Source: Variibacter sp. (GTDB taxonomy: Bacteria; Pseudomonadota; Alphaproteobacteria; Rhizobiales; Xanthobacteraceae). Taken from it: a DNA stretch of 36,431 nt. The translations under genes were made by a program, and so were the position numbers. The stretch's first letter is position 1. The number at the start of each line of letters is the position of its first letter. The notes under the pieces are model-generated. The model was not told where the DNA came from, searched no databases, and worked only from the letters and a program-made list of their open reading frames with translations. This document shows positions 1 to 7,974 of the stretch, in pieces. The stretch lies in assembly GCA_019689555.1 (NCBI GenBank), contig JADGHE010000032.1, forward strand, positions 1 through 36,431, given 5' to 3'.

Positions 1-810
1 TTTTGGGGGAAGGCGTGATTCAAGCTGCGCGATGGAGGGCTTGATGACGGGACGCCACGACCTGAGTGACGGCGAATGGGCGCTGATTGCACCGCTGTTG
101 CCGAACAAGCCGCGCGGGGTTGCACGGGTGGACGATCGGCGGGTGATCAACGGCATCTTCTATATTCTGCGCACCGGGGCGCCCTGGCGCGATTTGCCGG
201 AGCGCTACGGACCGCGCACCACGGTCTACAACCGTTACAACCGCTGGGCCAAACAGGGGGTGTGGCTCAGGGTCTTCGAACGGCTGCGGCAGATGTCGCC
301 GGACTCGCTGCACTTGATCGACAGTTCCATCGTGCGCGCCCACCAGCATGCCGCAGGGGGTAAAAGGGGGGTCCGGATCACGCCATCGGTCGCTCGCGCG
401 GGGGACTGACTACCAAAATCCACGCCGTCGTCGACCGTCGCGGCCTGCTGGTGCGGGCGGTGCTCACCCCTGGGCAGGCCTCCGACAAGACCACCGCGCC
501 CGAGCTGCTCGCCCCCTTGACGCTGCGTGGCGATGTCGTCGCCGATCGCGGCTACTTCGGCCAAGCGGTCATTGCGGCCATCCAGGCCTCGGGCGCCACC
601 GCTCACATCCCGAGCCAGAGCAACGTCCGCATCGTCCGCTCGGTCGATCCGGCGCTCTAGCGCAGCCGCAATCTCATCGAGCGCTTCTTCAATCGTTTGA
701 AACACTACCGAGGCATCGCAACCCGCTACTTCAAGACCGCCGCCAATTTCCTCGCCGCAATCCACCTCGCCGCCACACGCCTTTGGATCAAATCTTATGA
801 GTCCACGACC
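1..810 (+). mobile_element. IS5-family insertion sequence, left end outside window
   Basis: This is the body and right end of an IS5-type element (IS427-like layout: two overlapping frames of one DDE transposase). The right end appears to lie at about 791-810, where the last transposase codons run into a GAGTCCACGACC end directly before CTAG at 810-813. The matching left inverted repeat should read GGTCGTGGACTC and is not present in bases 1-43, so the left end must be upstream of the window. IS427-group elements often target TA or CTAG sites, so CTAG at 810-813 is a plausible target duplication; this part is inference. The element abuts the neighbouring DnaJ-like gene without removing any coding residue. 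Confidence 0.8.
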
Positions 811-813
811 TAG
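44..813 (+). pseudogene. IS5-family DDE transposase, two-frame, interrupted by an amber codon
   Basis: Cut-and-paste transposase of the IS5 family. Frame A starts best at ATG 44, behind GGAGGG, and runs to a stop at 407-409; it carries the DGEWALIAPLLP N-terminal region and the first catalytic Asp in LHLIDSSIVRAH. Frame B is the -1 frame and reads on from an AAAAGGGGGG slippery run at 362-371, giving HAIGRSRGGLTTKIHAVVD and the second Asp in VVADRGYFGQ. IS427-type elements normally express the full enzyme by frameshifting here. In frame B codon 658-660 is TAG, where relatives would have Tyr in a 'LYRSRN' context. The downstream part with the catalytic Glu (NLIERFFNRLKHYRG) is intact to a stop at 811-813. 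Unless the amber is suppressed, the product lacks the Glu of the DDE triad, so the copy is probably dead. Confidence 0.85.
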
Positions 814-1793
814 GCGAGATCGGACCGCGGGTTGTAGGGCTTCTCGTCCCGCCAGCGCCGCATCAGCGCTTCGAGCTCCGGATCGGGCCGCTCCGGCAGC
901 ACGATGCGCACGGTCGCCAGCAGGTCGCCCGTTCCCGACTTGGCCGGCAGCCCCTTGCCCTTGAGGCGGAAGGTGCGCCCGGCGTTCGTGCCGGGCGGGA
1001 TGGCGAGCTCCACCGCCCCGTCGAGCGTCGGCACGCGCACTTTGCCGCCCAGCACCGCCTCGTAAAGGGTGATCGGCAGATCGACGCGCAGATTCGCCCC
1101 TTCGACCTTGAAATGCGGATGCGGGGCGATGTGCACCGTCACGAGCGCGTCGCCCGCGGGCGCCCCGCGCGGCCCGGGCCATCCCTGGCCCTTGAGGCGA
1201 ATCTGCTGGCCGTCGGACAGGCCCGCCGGAATGCGGACGTCGAGCGTCTTCCCGGTCGGCAGCGTGACCCGCTTGTGCCCGCCCTTGGCCGCCTCGCCGA
1301 GCGTGATCGTCACCTCCACCGAGGCGTCCTGCCCGCGCAGGGGCGTTTCGGGCCCCTCCGAAAAGCGCGTGAAGCCGGGATGGACCCCGCTGTCGCGCCC
1401 GCCCATGGCGCCGAACACGCTGCTCAGAATGTCCTCGAAGGCGCTGAAGCCGCCCGCCCCGCCGCGGGCGCTGGTGCGCCGGAAGCCTTCGGGTCCGAAC
1501 GCAAACTCGAAATGCGTGCCGCCGGGCCCGCCCGCGCCCGGGTGGAATCCCTCGAAGCCCTGGAAGCGCGGCTTGCCTTCGGCGTCGATCTCGCCGCGGT
1601 CGAAGGCCTTGCGCTTGTTCTCGTCGCCGAGAATCTCGTAGGCGGCGTTGATCTCCGCAAAACGCAGCGCGGCCTTGGGATCGTTCTTGTTGGCGTCCGG
1701 GTGGTGCTTCTTGGCCAGCCGGCGGAACGCCTTCTTGATTTCATCGGCACTCGCGTCTCGCGGTACCCCCAGCACGTCATAGGGGTTGCGCAT
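810..1793 (-). CDS. DnaJ-class co-chaperone, CbpA-like (J domain plus C-terminal domains, no zinc finger)
   Basis: Hsp40-type co-chaperone expected to stimulate the ATPase of an Hsp70 (DnaK) in the cytoplasm. The N-terminal J domain (residues about 3-65) has the HPD motif at residues 31-33 and the NPYDVLGV start typical of the family. A Gly/Phe-rich linker follows (about 70-140), then two beta-rich substrate-binding domains (about 150-310; [16 protein letters not shown] and LKGQGWPG, then LKGKGLP). No CxxCxGxG zinc repeats are present, so it is a type II (CbpA-like) protein rather than DnaJ itself. A GTG six bases upstream is possible, but ATG 1793 has AGGTGA in front of it and matches the family start. 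327 aa. The stop TAG lies inside the CTAG that borders the IS element, so the insertion just missed the gene. Its upstream neighbour on the same strand is the surface lipoprotein. Confidence 0.93.
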   Translation of the reverse strand: MRNPYDVLGVPRDASADEIKKAFRRLAKKHHPDANKNDPKAALRFAEINAAYEILGDENKRKAFDRGEIDAEGKPRFQGFEGFHPGAGGPGGTHFEFAFGPEGFRRTSARGGAGGFSAFEDILSSVFGAMGGRDSGVHPGFTRFSEGPETPLRGQDASVEVTITLGEAAKGGHKRVTLPTGKTLDVRIPAGLSDGQQIRLKGQGWPGPRGAPAGDALVTVHIAPHPHFKVEGANLRVDLPITLYEAVLGGKVRVPTLDGAVELAIPPGTNAGRTFRLKGKGLPAKSGTGDLLATVRIVLPERPDPELEALMRRWRDEKPYNPRSDLA

Positions 1794-1931
1794 TCTCACC
1801 TGCTCCGATCGACGGGAAAAGCCAAAGCCGGGCGGCCGCCCGTTTCAGATCCTCCGCAGATGTGGGGATACTGTGACCCCTCTGCAACGCAGGAGCCGGG
1901 AGACGCGCCGCGCGCCGTCGCCGAAAGCCAC

Positions 1932-2453
1932 TCAGGTCCGCCTCAGCGGCCGCAGGTCGCGCACTTCCCAGACGCGGCCGTTGCGGCACGCGCCGCCGTG
2001 GTACCAAAACTCGCGGTCGCCACGCACATAGCTCGCGAGGAAGTCCTGGCACACGGTGCCGTTCTGGGCGTAGGCGGAGGCGATGGGCGTGACCGTGCCG
2101 CGCGCGCCGGTGCGCGGATTCTCCCACGGCACGCTGGCATCTTTCGCGCCGCGCGCGAGCAGATCGGCGGCCGCGGCCTTGGCGAGGGCGAGATCGCCTT
2201 CGGCGGCCTCGAATCGGGCCGGCTCGGCGCGCGGAGCGAAGGAGGACGTGTATTCCGTCTCCGCCTCCTCTTTGCCGAACACAGCCCCGAGCTGATAGGA
2301 GGTGCTGCAACCGCAGAGCATGAACGCGAGGGCCCCGACGGCGATCGCAACGCGCGGGCCGCCCCGCCGTAGGCGAGGACGCCCGGATTCGCTATAAGCG
2401 GCCCCGCAGGCCGCCGCCTTTCTGCTGGCTCGGTCGGTTGTCTGCTGCGGCAT
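1932..2453 (-). CDS. RT0821/Lpp0805-type surface lipoprotein
   Basis: Small envelope lipoprotein of unknown role resembling the RT0821/Lpp0805 surface-antigen group of alphaproteobacteria. It has a hydrophobic segment ([15 protein letters not shown]) ending in a lipobox-like LCGC with the acceptor Cys at residue 49. The mature part ends in the characteristic block with [24 protein letters not shown] and WEVRDLRPL. The 34 or so residues before the hydrophobic stretch are unusually long for a signal peptide, yet no ATG, GTG, TTG or CTG lies in frame between ATG 2453 and the hydrophobic stretch. The start is therefore uncertain, or the N-terminus is genuinely extended. It is divergent from pdxH with only six bases between the two start codons. 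In many Hyphomicrobiales this gene sits between pdxH and a dnaJ-like gene, as here. Confidence 0.8.
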   Translation of the reverse strand: MPQQTTDRASRKAAACGAAYSESGRPRLRRGGPRVAIAVGALAFMLCGCSTSYQLGAVFGKEEAETEYTSSFAPRAEPARFEAAEGDLALAKAAAADLLARGAKDASVPWENPRTGARGTVTPIASAYAQNGTVCQDFLASYVRGDREFWYHGGACRNGRVWEVRDLRPLRRT

Positions 2454-2459
2454 GCTGAT

Positions 2460-3107
2460 ATGAATGACACCGATTCCTTAACGCCGGGTGAGGCTCGCGT
2501 GTTGACGGCCGTCGACTTTACCGAGGCCGAGGAGCCGCTCGCGCTGTTTGCCGCCTGGATGGAAGAGGCGAAGGTCTCCGAGCCCGCCGACCCGAACGCC
2601 ATGGCCCTCGCCACCGTCGATCCCGACGGGCTGCCGAACGTGCGCATGGTGCTGCTGAAGGGCTTCGACGCGCGCGGCTTCGTCTTTTACACGAATCTCG
2701 ACAGCCGCAAGGGCCAGGAACTCGCGGCGAACCCCAAGGCCGCGCTGCTGTTCCACTGGAAATCGTTGACCCGGCAGGTGCGGGTGCGCGGCCCCGTCGA
2801 GCGCGTCTCGGACGAGGAAGCGGACGCCTATTTCGCCACGCGCCCGCGCCTGTCGCAGATCGGCGCCTGGGCCAGCCGGCAGTCGGCGCCGCTCGAAAGC
2901 CGGCTCGCCTTCGAGAAGGCCATAGCGCTCACCACGGCGAGATACGCCGTGGGCCCCGTGCCTCGTCCGCCGTTCTGGTCAGGCTTTCGCATCGTGCCGC
3001 TGATCATGGAGTTCTGGCACGACCGGCCGTTCCGCCTCCACGACCGGGTCGAGTATCGTCGCGAGGCGCCCGGCGCGGCGTGGAGCAAGACGCGGCTGTA
3101 TCCTTGA
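2460..3107 (+). CDS. pdxH: Pyridoxine/pyridoxamine 5'-phosphate oxidase
   Basis: FMN-dependent oxidase that converts pyridoxine or pyridoxamine 5'-phosphate to pyridoxal 5'-phosphate, the last step of vitamin B6 synthesis and salvage (cytoplasm). The 215-aa length is normal. Family blocks are present: [20 protein letters not shown] near residue 46, [62 protein letters not shown] and the C-terminal [11 protein letters not shown]...TRLYP. No clear Shine-Dalgarno precedes ATG 2460, because the upstream bases are the start of the divergent lipoprotein gene. The SDR gene follows after 18 bases and is probably co-transcribed. Confidence 0.96.
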   Translation: MNDTDSLTPGEARVLTAVDFTEAEEPLALFAAWMEEAKVSEPADPNAMALATVDPDGLPNVRMVLLKGFDARGFVFYTNLDSRKGQELAANPKAALLFHWKSLTRQVRVRGPVERVSDEEADAYFATRPRLSQIGAWASRQSAPLESRLAFEKAIALTTARYAVGPVPRPPFWSGFRIVPLIMEFWHDRPFRLHDRVEYRREAPGAAWSKTRLYP

Positions 3108-3125
3108 GATAGGCTCACCCGGCCC

Positions 3126-3881
3126 ATGCCTTCGACCCCGCACGCCAATCCGTCCCGACGCACCCTGCTGCTCACCGGTGCAAGCCGTGGCATCGGCCAC
3201 GCGACGGTCAAGCGCTTCTCGGCCGCCGGCTGGCGCGTCATCACCTGCTCGCGCCACCCCTTCCCGGAGAACTGCCCGTGGGAGATGGGGCCCGAGGATC
3301 ACATCCAGGTCGATCTCGGCGATCCGGACAGCACGGCTGCGGCGATCGCCGAGATTCGCCGGCGCCTGCCCGAGGGCGAGCTGCATGCGCTCGTCAACAA
3401 CGCGGCCATCTCCCCCAAGGCGGAGGGCGGAGCGCGGCTCGGCACCATCGACACCCCGCTCGAGGTCTGGAACCACGTCTTCCAGGTGAATTTCTTCGCG
3501 CCCATCATGCTGGCGCGCGGCCTCATCGACGAGCTGCGTCGGGCGAAGGGCTCCGTGGTGAATGTCACGTCGATCGCCGGCTCGCGCGTCCACCCGTTCG
3601 CGGGCGCGGCCTACGCCACCTCCAAAGCCGCGCTCGCGGCGCTGACGCGCGAGATGGCGGCGGATTTCGGCCGCGAAGGCGTGCGGGTCAATGCGATCGC
3701 GCCGGGAGAGATCGACACGAGTATTCTCTCGCCCGGCACCGAGCGGATCGTCGAGCAGATCCCGATGCGCCGGCTCGGCACGCCGGACGAGGTGGCCAAG
3801 ATCATCTACGTCCTGTGCACCGACACCTCGTCCTACGTGAACGGCGCGGAAATCCACATCAATGGCGGCCAGCACGTCTAG
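3126..3881 (+). CDS. Short-chain dehydrogenase/reductase, classical SDR
   Basis: NAD(P)-dependent oxidoreductase of the classical SDR family; the substrate cannot be read from the sequence. Visible motifs are the cofactor-binding TGASRGIG at residues 17-24, NNAA at 91-94, and the catalytic Ser149, Tyr163 and Lys167 (YATSK). NAIAPGEIDTSI at 189-200 and the C-terminal SSYVNGAEIHINGG are the usual substrate-side and tetramer elements. The 251-aa length is typical. It lies 18 bases behind pdxH in the same direction, an arrangement seen in other Hyphomicrobiales, which suggests one transcript. Related alternatives are 3-oxoacyl-ACP reductase-like or sugar dehydrogenase activities. Confidence 0.92.
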   Translation: MPSTPHANPSRRTLLLTGASRGIGHATVKRFSAAGWRVITCSRHPFPENCPWEMGPEDHIQVDLGDPDSTAAAIAEIRRRLPEGELHALVNNAAISPKAEGGARLGTIDTPLEVWNHVFQVNFFAPIMLARGLIDELRRAKGSVVNVTSIAGSRVHPFAGAAYATSKAALAALTREMAADFGREGVRVNAIAPGEIDTSILSPGTERIVEQIPMRRLGTPDEVAKIIYVLCTDTSSYVNGAEIHINGGQHV

Positions 3882-3910
3882 GAGCGGCGGGCGGCCCAAG
3901 CCGGGCGCGC

Positions 3911-4900
3911 CTACAGCCAGCCGCGCCACTTGAAATAGACGTACGGGACGACGGCCGCGACCACCATCAGGAACAACGCGAACGGATAGCCGAACACCCA
4001 CTCGAGCTCGGGCATGTGCTTGAAGTTCATGCCGTAGATCGAGGCAATCAGCGTCGGCGGCATGAGCGCGACGGCGGCCACCGAGAAGAGCTTGATGATG
4101 TTGTTCTGTTCGATCGACACCATGCCCAGCATGGCGTCGAGCAGGAACGTGATCTTGTTCGACAGATAGGTCGCGTGGTCCGACAGCGAGTGCACGTCGC
4201 GCTGCATCACCTTGAGCTGGGCGCGCATCTCCTTCGGCCATTTCATGCCGTCGGCCTCGTTGGCGAGAAAGACCACGAGGCGCCCGATCGAGACGAGGCT
4301 CTCGCGAACCTTGGAGGTGAGATCGCCCTTGCGGCCGATCATGCGCAGGATGTGGTGGTAGGTGCGCGAGCGGTTGGCGCGGCGTCGCGTCGGCTCGAAA
4401 ATCTGGTGCGAAATGATGTCCACCTCGGCCCCGATCCGCTCCAGGATGTCGGCGGCGCGGTCGATGATGGCGTCGAGCAGATCCATCAGCACCGATTCGC
4501 CTGTCACTGTGGCCGGGCACAGGCGGCCGAGCTTGGCGCTGACGAGCGCGAAGGGGCGCGGCTCGTCGTAGCGGACGGTGACGAGGCGGTGGCCGGCGAG
4601 GATGAACGTGACGGCGGTGGTCTTGGGCGCCTCGGACTCCGATTGGCACATCAGCGTCGCCGTCATGTAGCGCACGCCGTTTTCCACATAGAGCCGGCTC
4701 GAAACCTCGATCTCCTGCATCTCCTCGCGGGTCGGCACCGCGACGCCGAGCAGGCGCTCGACCAGCTTGTCCTCCTCGGGCGTGGGCGAGACGAGGTCCA
4801 CCCACACCGCCCCCTCCGCCGCCGCGGGGGGGGGCGCGGCGGGGGGGGGGGCGCCCCGGGCGTCGAGCGTGTTTCCGCGCGGGACGTAGAGCGCGAACAT
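3911..4900 (-). CDS. corA: CorA-family magnesium/divalent cation channel
   Basis: Inner-membrane Mg2+ (possibly Co2+ or Ni2+) transporter of the CorA family, 329 aa. The large cytoplasmic N-terminal domain includes EEMQEIEVSSRLY and the long stalk helix (RAQLKVMQRDVHSLSDHATYLSNKITFLLDAML). Two C-terminal membrane segments follow, separated by the selectivity loop YGMNF with GMN at residues 290-292, and the protein ends in the basic tail KWRGWL. Near the start, residues about 17-27 are a Pro/Ala stretch encoded by two long G runs on the plus strand. These place the reading frame of the whole protein behind homopolymers. The gene is convergent with the SDR gene; 28 bases separate their stops. 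Confidence 0.94.
   Translation of the reverse strand: MFALYVPRGNTLDARGAPPPAAPPPAAAEGAVWVDLVSPTPEEDKLVERLLGVAVPTREEMQEIEVSSRLYVENGVRYMTATLMCQSESEAPKTTAVTFILAGHRLVTVRYDEPRPFALVSAKLGRLCPATVTGESVLMDLLDAIIDRAADILERIGAEVDIISHQIFEPTRRRANRSRTYHHILRMIGRKGDLTSKVRESLVSIGRLVVFLANEADGMKWPKEMRAQLKVMQRDVHSLSDHATYLSNKITFLLDAMLGMVSIEQNNIIKLFSVAAVALMPPTLIASIYGMNFKHMPELEWVFGYPFALFLMVVAAVVPYVYFKWRGWL
4826..4851. repeat. Two homopolymeric G tracts (G9 and G11) inside corA
   Basis: Plus-strand G runs of nine bases (4826-4834) and eleven bases (4841-4851) are separated by CGCGGC. On the corA coding strand they read as C tracts and encode the Pro/Ala-rich segment just after the N-terminus. Runs of this length are prone to slipped-strand mutation and also to sequencing error. 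A one-base change in either would throw corA out of frame. Confidence 0.95.
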
Positions 4901-5019
4901 GAGCCGCCCTCGCAGGAGAGTGTGAGGCGCCTCTGCCTAGCGCGGCTCGTTGCAGGCGTCTATCGGAAGCGGGCCTCGGTGGGCCGGCAACGGCGCCCGC
5001 GGAAACTCGGCGCGCCGCC

Positions 5020-5238
5020 TCAGGCGGCCGCGTCCTCCTTCTCCCGCTTCTCCGACTTTTCCCGCGCGGTCGTCGGCGCCGGCTGATGCGTCGGGTTGCG
5101 GGCGTCGCCCCGGTAGCGAATCGCTGCCGCGACCGCCGGAATTCCGATTCGGCCGTAGCGGCTGTCGAGATCGGGAACCTCGGCCCGGCCGCTGTCGCGC
5201 TTTTCGCGCCGCGGGCTGTCATAAACCTTTGGATTCAT
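5020..5238 (-). CDS. Small conserved hypothetical protein (72 aa)
   Basis: I do not recognise a function. The start is ATG 5238, supported by a GAGGAG ribosome site seven bases upstream; the longer upstream reading has no such support. The protein begins MNPKVYDSPRREKRD, has a central block DLDSRYGRIGIPAVAAAIRYRG that looks structured, and ends in a charged Glu/Lys-rich tail (REKSEKREKEDAAA). There is no signal peptide or membrane segment, so it is probably cytoplasmic. It lies upstream of corA on the same strand, with a gap of about 120 bases. The RYGRIGIPAVAAA-type block resembles small uncharacterised proteins of Hyphomicrobiales, from memory only. Confidence 0.7.
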   Translation of the reverse strand: MNPKVYDSPRREKRDSGRAEVPDLDSRYGRIGIPAVAAAIRYRGDARNPTHQPAPTTAREKSEKREKEDAAA

Positions 5239-5628
5239 TGGGCATCTCCTCGTCGATCGGCCCCTTGGGGCGTCGGGAACCGATTTTGGCAACCCTACAG
5301 GTGGAGGCCGGTCGTGGCGTTTTCGTCGCGAAAATGGGTCATGTTTGTGGTATTGGTTTGCCGATATTGCGCGCTGCGCGCCGCCTCTGCCTGACCCTCC
5401 TCAAGGAGCGCGATCACGGTAAACGGCCCGTTAATCCGCTCGCGCTATGAGGGGGCGGAGAGACGTCAACCGGCCGCGGGGAGGGCCGTGAAGGGATGAT
5501 GTATTCCTGCAACAGTGTGGCCGAGCCGTGCGACGGAACGGCCGGAAGGCATGGCACCGGCGCCCTCTTTCGCATAGCTTCGGTGCCGCTCCCCTGCGGT
5601 GCAACCTGCAAAACATGTGAGGACGGAC
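5239..5628. other. Intergenic region of 390 bases
   Basis: No convincing gene is seen here. It separates the minus-strand small protein from the plus-strand L,D-transpeptidase and should hold the promoters of both. One short inverted repeat is visible at 5320-5334 (TTTTCG, three-base loop, CGAAAA). The final bases hold the GAGG ribosome site of the transpeptidase. I could not assign a sigma-factor motif with confidence. Confidence 0.5.
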
Positions 5629-6297
5629 ATGGCGGCGCGTAGGCTTGCGTTGGTCGCCCTTGGGATGAGTCTGACGCTCGGCGGCTGCATGACGGCGCGG
5701 CTGGAGCCGGCCTCGGAAGCCAATTTGACGCCGCGCGACAAGGAGTTGCTGGCCAAGGCGCCTTACGCGCCGGCGACGATCCCGGAACCCTATCGCCGCC
5801 ACATCGTGACCTACCACCGCAAGGAGCTGCCGGGCACCATTGTGGTCGATACCGACGCCCGCTACCTCTATTACGTGCTGCCCAACGGCCAGGCGATTCG
5901 CTATGGCGTAACGGTGGGCGAAGAGGCGCTGTCCTGGTCCGGCGTGGCCAAGGTCGGCCGCATGGCGGAGTGGCCGGACTGGGTTCCGACCGAGGATATC
6001 AAGAAGCGCCTGGGCAACCTTCCGTCGCGGGTCCCCGGCGGGCCGGCGAACCCCATGGGGGCGCGGGCGATCTACCTCTACGAGGGGAACAAGGACACCC
6101 TGTTCCGCATCCACGGCACGAATCAGCCCGAACTGATCGGAGAGGGCGTCTCCTCCGGCTGCATCCGAATGACGAACGAGGACGTGATCGACCTCTACAA
6201 CCGGGTGAAGATCGGAACTCCCGTTGTCGTGCTCGGCCCGAAGAACGGCGATTCGCCGTTCAATCCGCGCCTCGCGCTGCACGACATGCGCAGCTGA
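5629..6297 (+). CDS. L,D-transpeptidase (YkuD domain), lipoprotein-like
   Basis: Periplasmic or outer-membrane-facing L,D-transpeptidase of the YkuD/ErfK family. Such enzymes form 3-3 peptidoglycan cross-links or attach proteins to peptidoglycan. ATG 5629 is chosen because GAGG lies just upstream and a signal peptide begins there (MAARRLALVALGMSLTLGGC). That peptide ends in a lipobox-like LGGC with Cys20. The YkuD domain spans about residues 68-205: HGT at 162-164 and the catalytic motif SSGCIRM with Cys178 and Arg180. Length is 222 aa. Many Hyphomicrobiales carry several such proteins; which cross-link this one makes cannot be told. No partner gene is adjacent. Confidence 0.93.
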   Translation: MAARRLALVALGMSLTLGGCMTARLEPASEANLTPRDKELLAKAPYAPATIPEPYRRHIVTYHRKELPGTIVVDTDARYLYYVLPNGQAIRYGVTVGEEALSWSGVAKVGRMAEWPDWVPTEDIKKRLGNLPSRVPGGPANPMGARAIYLYEGNKDTLFRIHGTNQPELIGEGVSSGCIRMTNEDVIDLYNRVKIGTPVVVLGPKNGDSPFNPRLALHDMRS

Positions 6298-6338
6298 CCG
6301 CGCGGGGCGGAGCAGCTCCGCGCGGGCGCGGGTTCCGC

Positions 6339-7727
6339 TTACGCCGCAAGCAGGCGTTCCCTCCGCGCCCAATCGAGCGTGCGGTCGAGCGCCCGCTCGA
6401 GCCGATCGAACAGCTCGTCGATTTCGCCCTCGCTGATGACGAGCGGGGGGCACACGGAGAGCGTGTCGCCGGGCAGCGGGCGCACCAGAAGCCCCTCCTC
6501 CTCGGCGAATCGCGACGCCTGCGCACCGACGCCCTTTTTGGGATCGAAGGGCTGCTTGGTCGCCTTGTCGGCCACCATTTCGACGCCGCCAACGAGCCCG
6601 AGGCCGCGCGCCTCCCCCACCAGCGGATGATCGGCGAGGCGGCTCAGCCGCGCCTGGAACCGGGGCGCCTTGGCGGCCACCTTCTCGACGATGCGCTCGC
6701 GCGCATAGATCTCCAGCGTCTTCACGGCGACCGCTGCGGCCACCGGGTGCCCCGAATAGGTGAAGCCGTGGCCGAACACGCCGATTTTGCGGCTCTCGTC
6801 GACCATCGCCTGATACATCACTTCCGGCACCATCACGCCGGCGATGGGGATATAGGCCGAGGACAGCGCCTTGGCGACGGTCAAGGACTGCGCCTCGTAG
6901 CCCACCGCCTCGGCGCCGAACATCGTGCCCAGGCGGCCGAAGCCGCAGATCACCTCGTCGTCGATCATGAAGACGTCGTATTTGCGGCACACCTCCATGA
7001 TCTTCGGAAAGTAGCCTTTCGGCGGCACGAGCACGCCGCCCGCGCCCATCACCGGCTCGGCGATGAAGGCCGCGACCGTGTCCGGCCCCTCGCGCAGGAT
7101 GAGCTGTTCCAGCTCCGCGGCGAGGCGCGTCGAAAAATCGTCCTCGCTCTCGCCAGGCTCCGCGAAGCGATAGTAGTGCGGACAGCTCGTGTGCAGGATG
7201 CCGGAAATCGGCAGGTCGAAGTCGGTGTGGTTGTTGGGCAGCCCCGTCAGCGAGGCGGAGGCCACCGTGACCCCGTGATAGGCCTTGAGCCGGCTGATGA
7301 TCTTCTTCTTCCGCGGCCGCCCGAGCGCATTGTTCATGTACCAGACGAGCTTGACCTGGGTGTCGTTCGCCTCCGACCCCGACGAGCAGAAGAACACCTT
7401 GGAGATCGGCACCGGCGCGATCTCCTTGAGCTTTTCGGCCAGCTCGATCGCCGGATCGTGGCTGCGCCCGCCGAACAGATGCGCGTAGGCGAGCTTGCGC
7501 ATCTGCGCGGTCGCCGCCTCGATCAGCTCCTCGTTGCCGTAGCCGAGCGCGGTGCACCACAGGCCGGCCATGCCCTCGAGGTAGCGCCGGCCCTCGCTGT
7601 CGATCACCCAGCAGCCCTCGCCGCGTTCGAGGATCAGCGGGCCGGTCTCGGGCAAGGTCGCGAGATTCGTGTTGGGGTGCAGGACGGTCTCGACGTCGCG
7701 AGCGGCGAGATTCGAGAGCTGAGGCAT
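6339..7727 (-). CDS. Class III (omega) aminotransferase, PLP-dependent
   Basis: PLP-dependent fold-type I transaminase of class III, cytoplasmic. It probably moves an amino group between an omega-amino compound (beta-alanine, a polyamine or a similar amine) and pyruvate or another keto acid; the exact substrates are not determined. Motifs: SSGSEANDTQVK at 115-126 (phosphate cup), AYHGVTVASASLTG at 149-162, DDEVICGFGRLG with Asp257, and the Schiff-base Lys286 in LTVAKALSS. MPQLSNLAARDVETVLHPNTNL at the N-terminus and EGMAGLWCTALGYG resemble putrescine- or beta-alanine-pyruvate transaminases. Start ATG 7727 (462 aa) has GGAAG upstream; a longer reading from ATG 7757 has no ribosome site. It is convergent with the L,D-transpeptidase gene. 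Confidence 0.93.
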   Translation of the reverse strand: MPQLSNLAARDVETVLHPNTNLATLPETGPLILERGEGCWVIDSEGRRYLEGMAGLWCTALGYGNEELIEAATAQMRKLAYAHLFGGRSHDPAIELAEKLKEIAPVPISKVFFCSSGSEANDTQVKLVWYMNNALGRPRKKKIISRLKAYHGVTVASASLTGLPNNHTDFDLPISGILHTSCPHYYRFAEPGESEDDFSTRLAAELEQLILREGPDTVAAFIAEPVMGAGGVLVPPKGYFPKIMEVCRKYDVFMIDDEVICGFGRLGTMFGAEAVGYEAQSLTVAKALSSAYIPIAGVMVPEVMYQAMVDESRKIGVFGHGFTYSGHPVAAAVAVKTLEIYARERIVEKVAAKAPRFQARLSRLADHPLVGEARGLGLVGGVEMVADKATKQPFDPKKGVGAQASRFAEEEGLLVRPLPGDTLSVCPPLVISEGEIDELFDRLERALDRTLDWARRERLLAA

Positions 7728-7974
7728 CGCAAGGACTTCCGGTTTCGGGGCGAGCATTGTGGTTTGCGCCCGCACGAAGGTCAAACGCGGCCCCGCTCGA
7801 GCGCGGGTTACGAGATAAGGCGTGCGGGTCGAGCACATGCCGATCCGCGCACCCCTTTTCGCAGAGTCTGCAGAAACTTCTGTAACCGGCCCCGCATTGC
7901 GTTGCAGGACCGCCGAAGGCGCGCAACGGACGGCCCGGCTTTCGGTGCGGCTTGCTCCGCGGCGAGCGCCGCGC

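Noticed and set aside
235-1182. Long minus-strand frame across the IS element and the DnaJ-like gene
   Set aside because: It is antisense to the transposase and in the wrong frame of the DnaJ-like gene; high GC makes such open frames common.
2979-5222. 747-codon minus-strand frame over pdxH, SDR and corA
   Set aside because: Arg/Pro-rich composition with no motifs, overlapping three well-supported genes.
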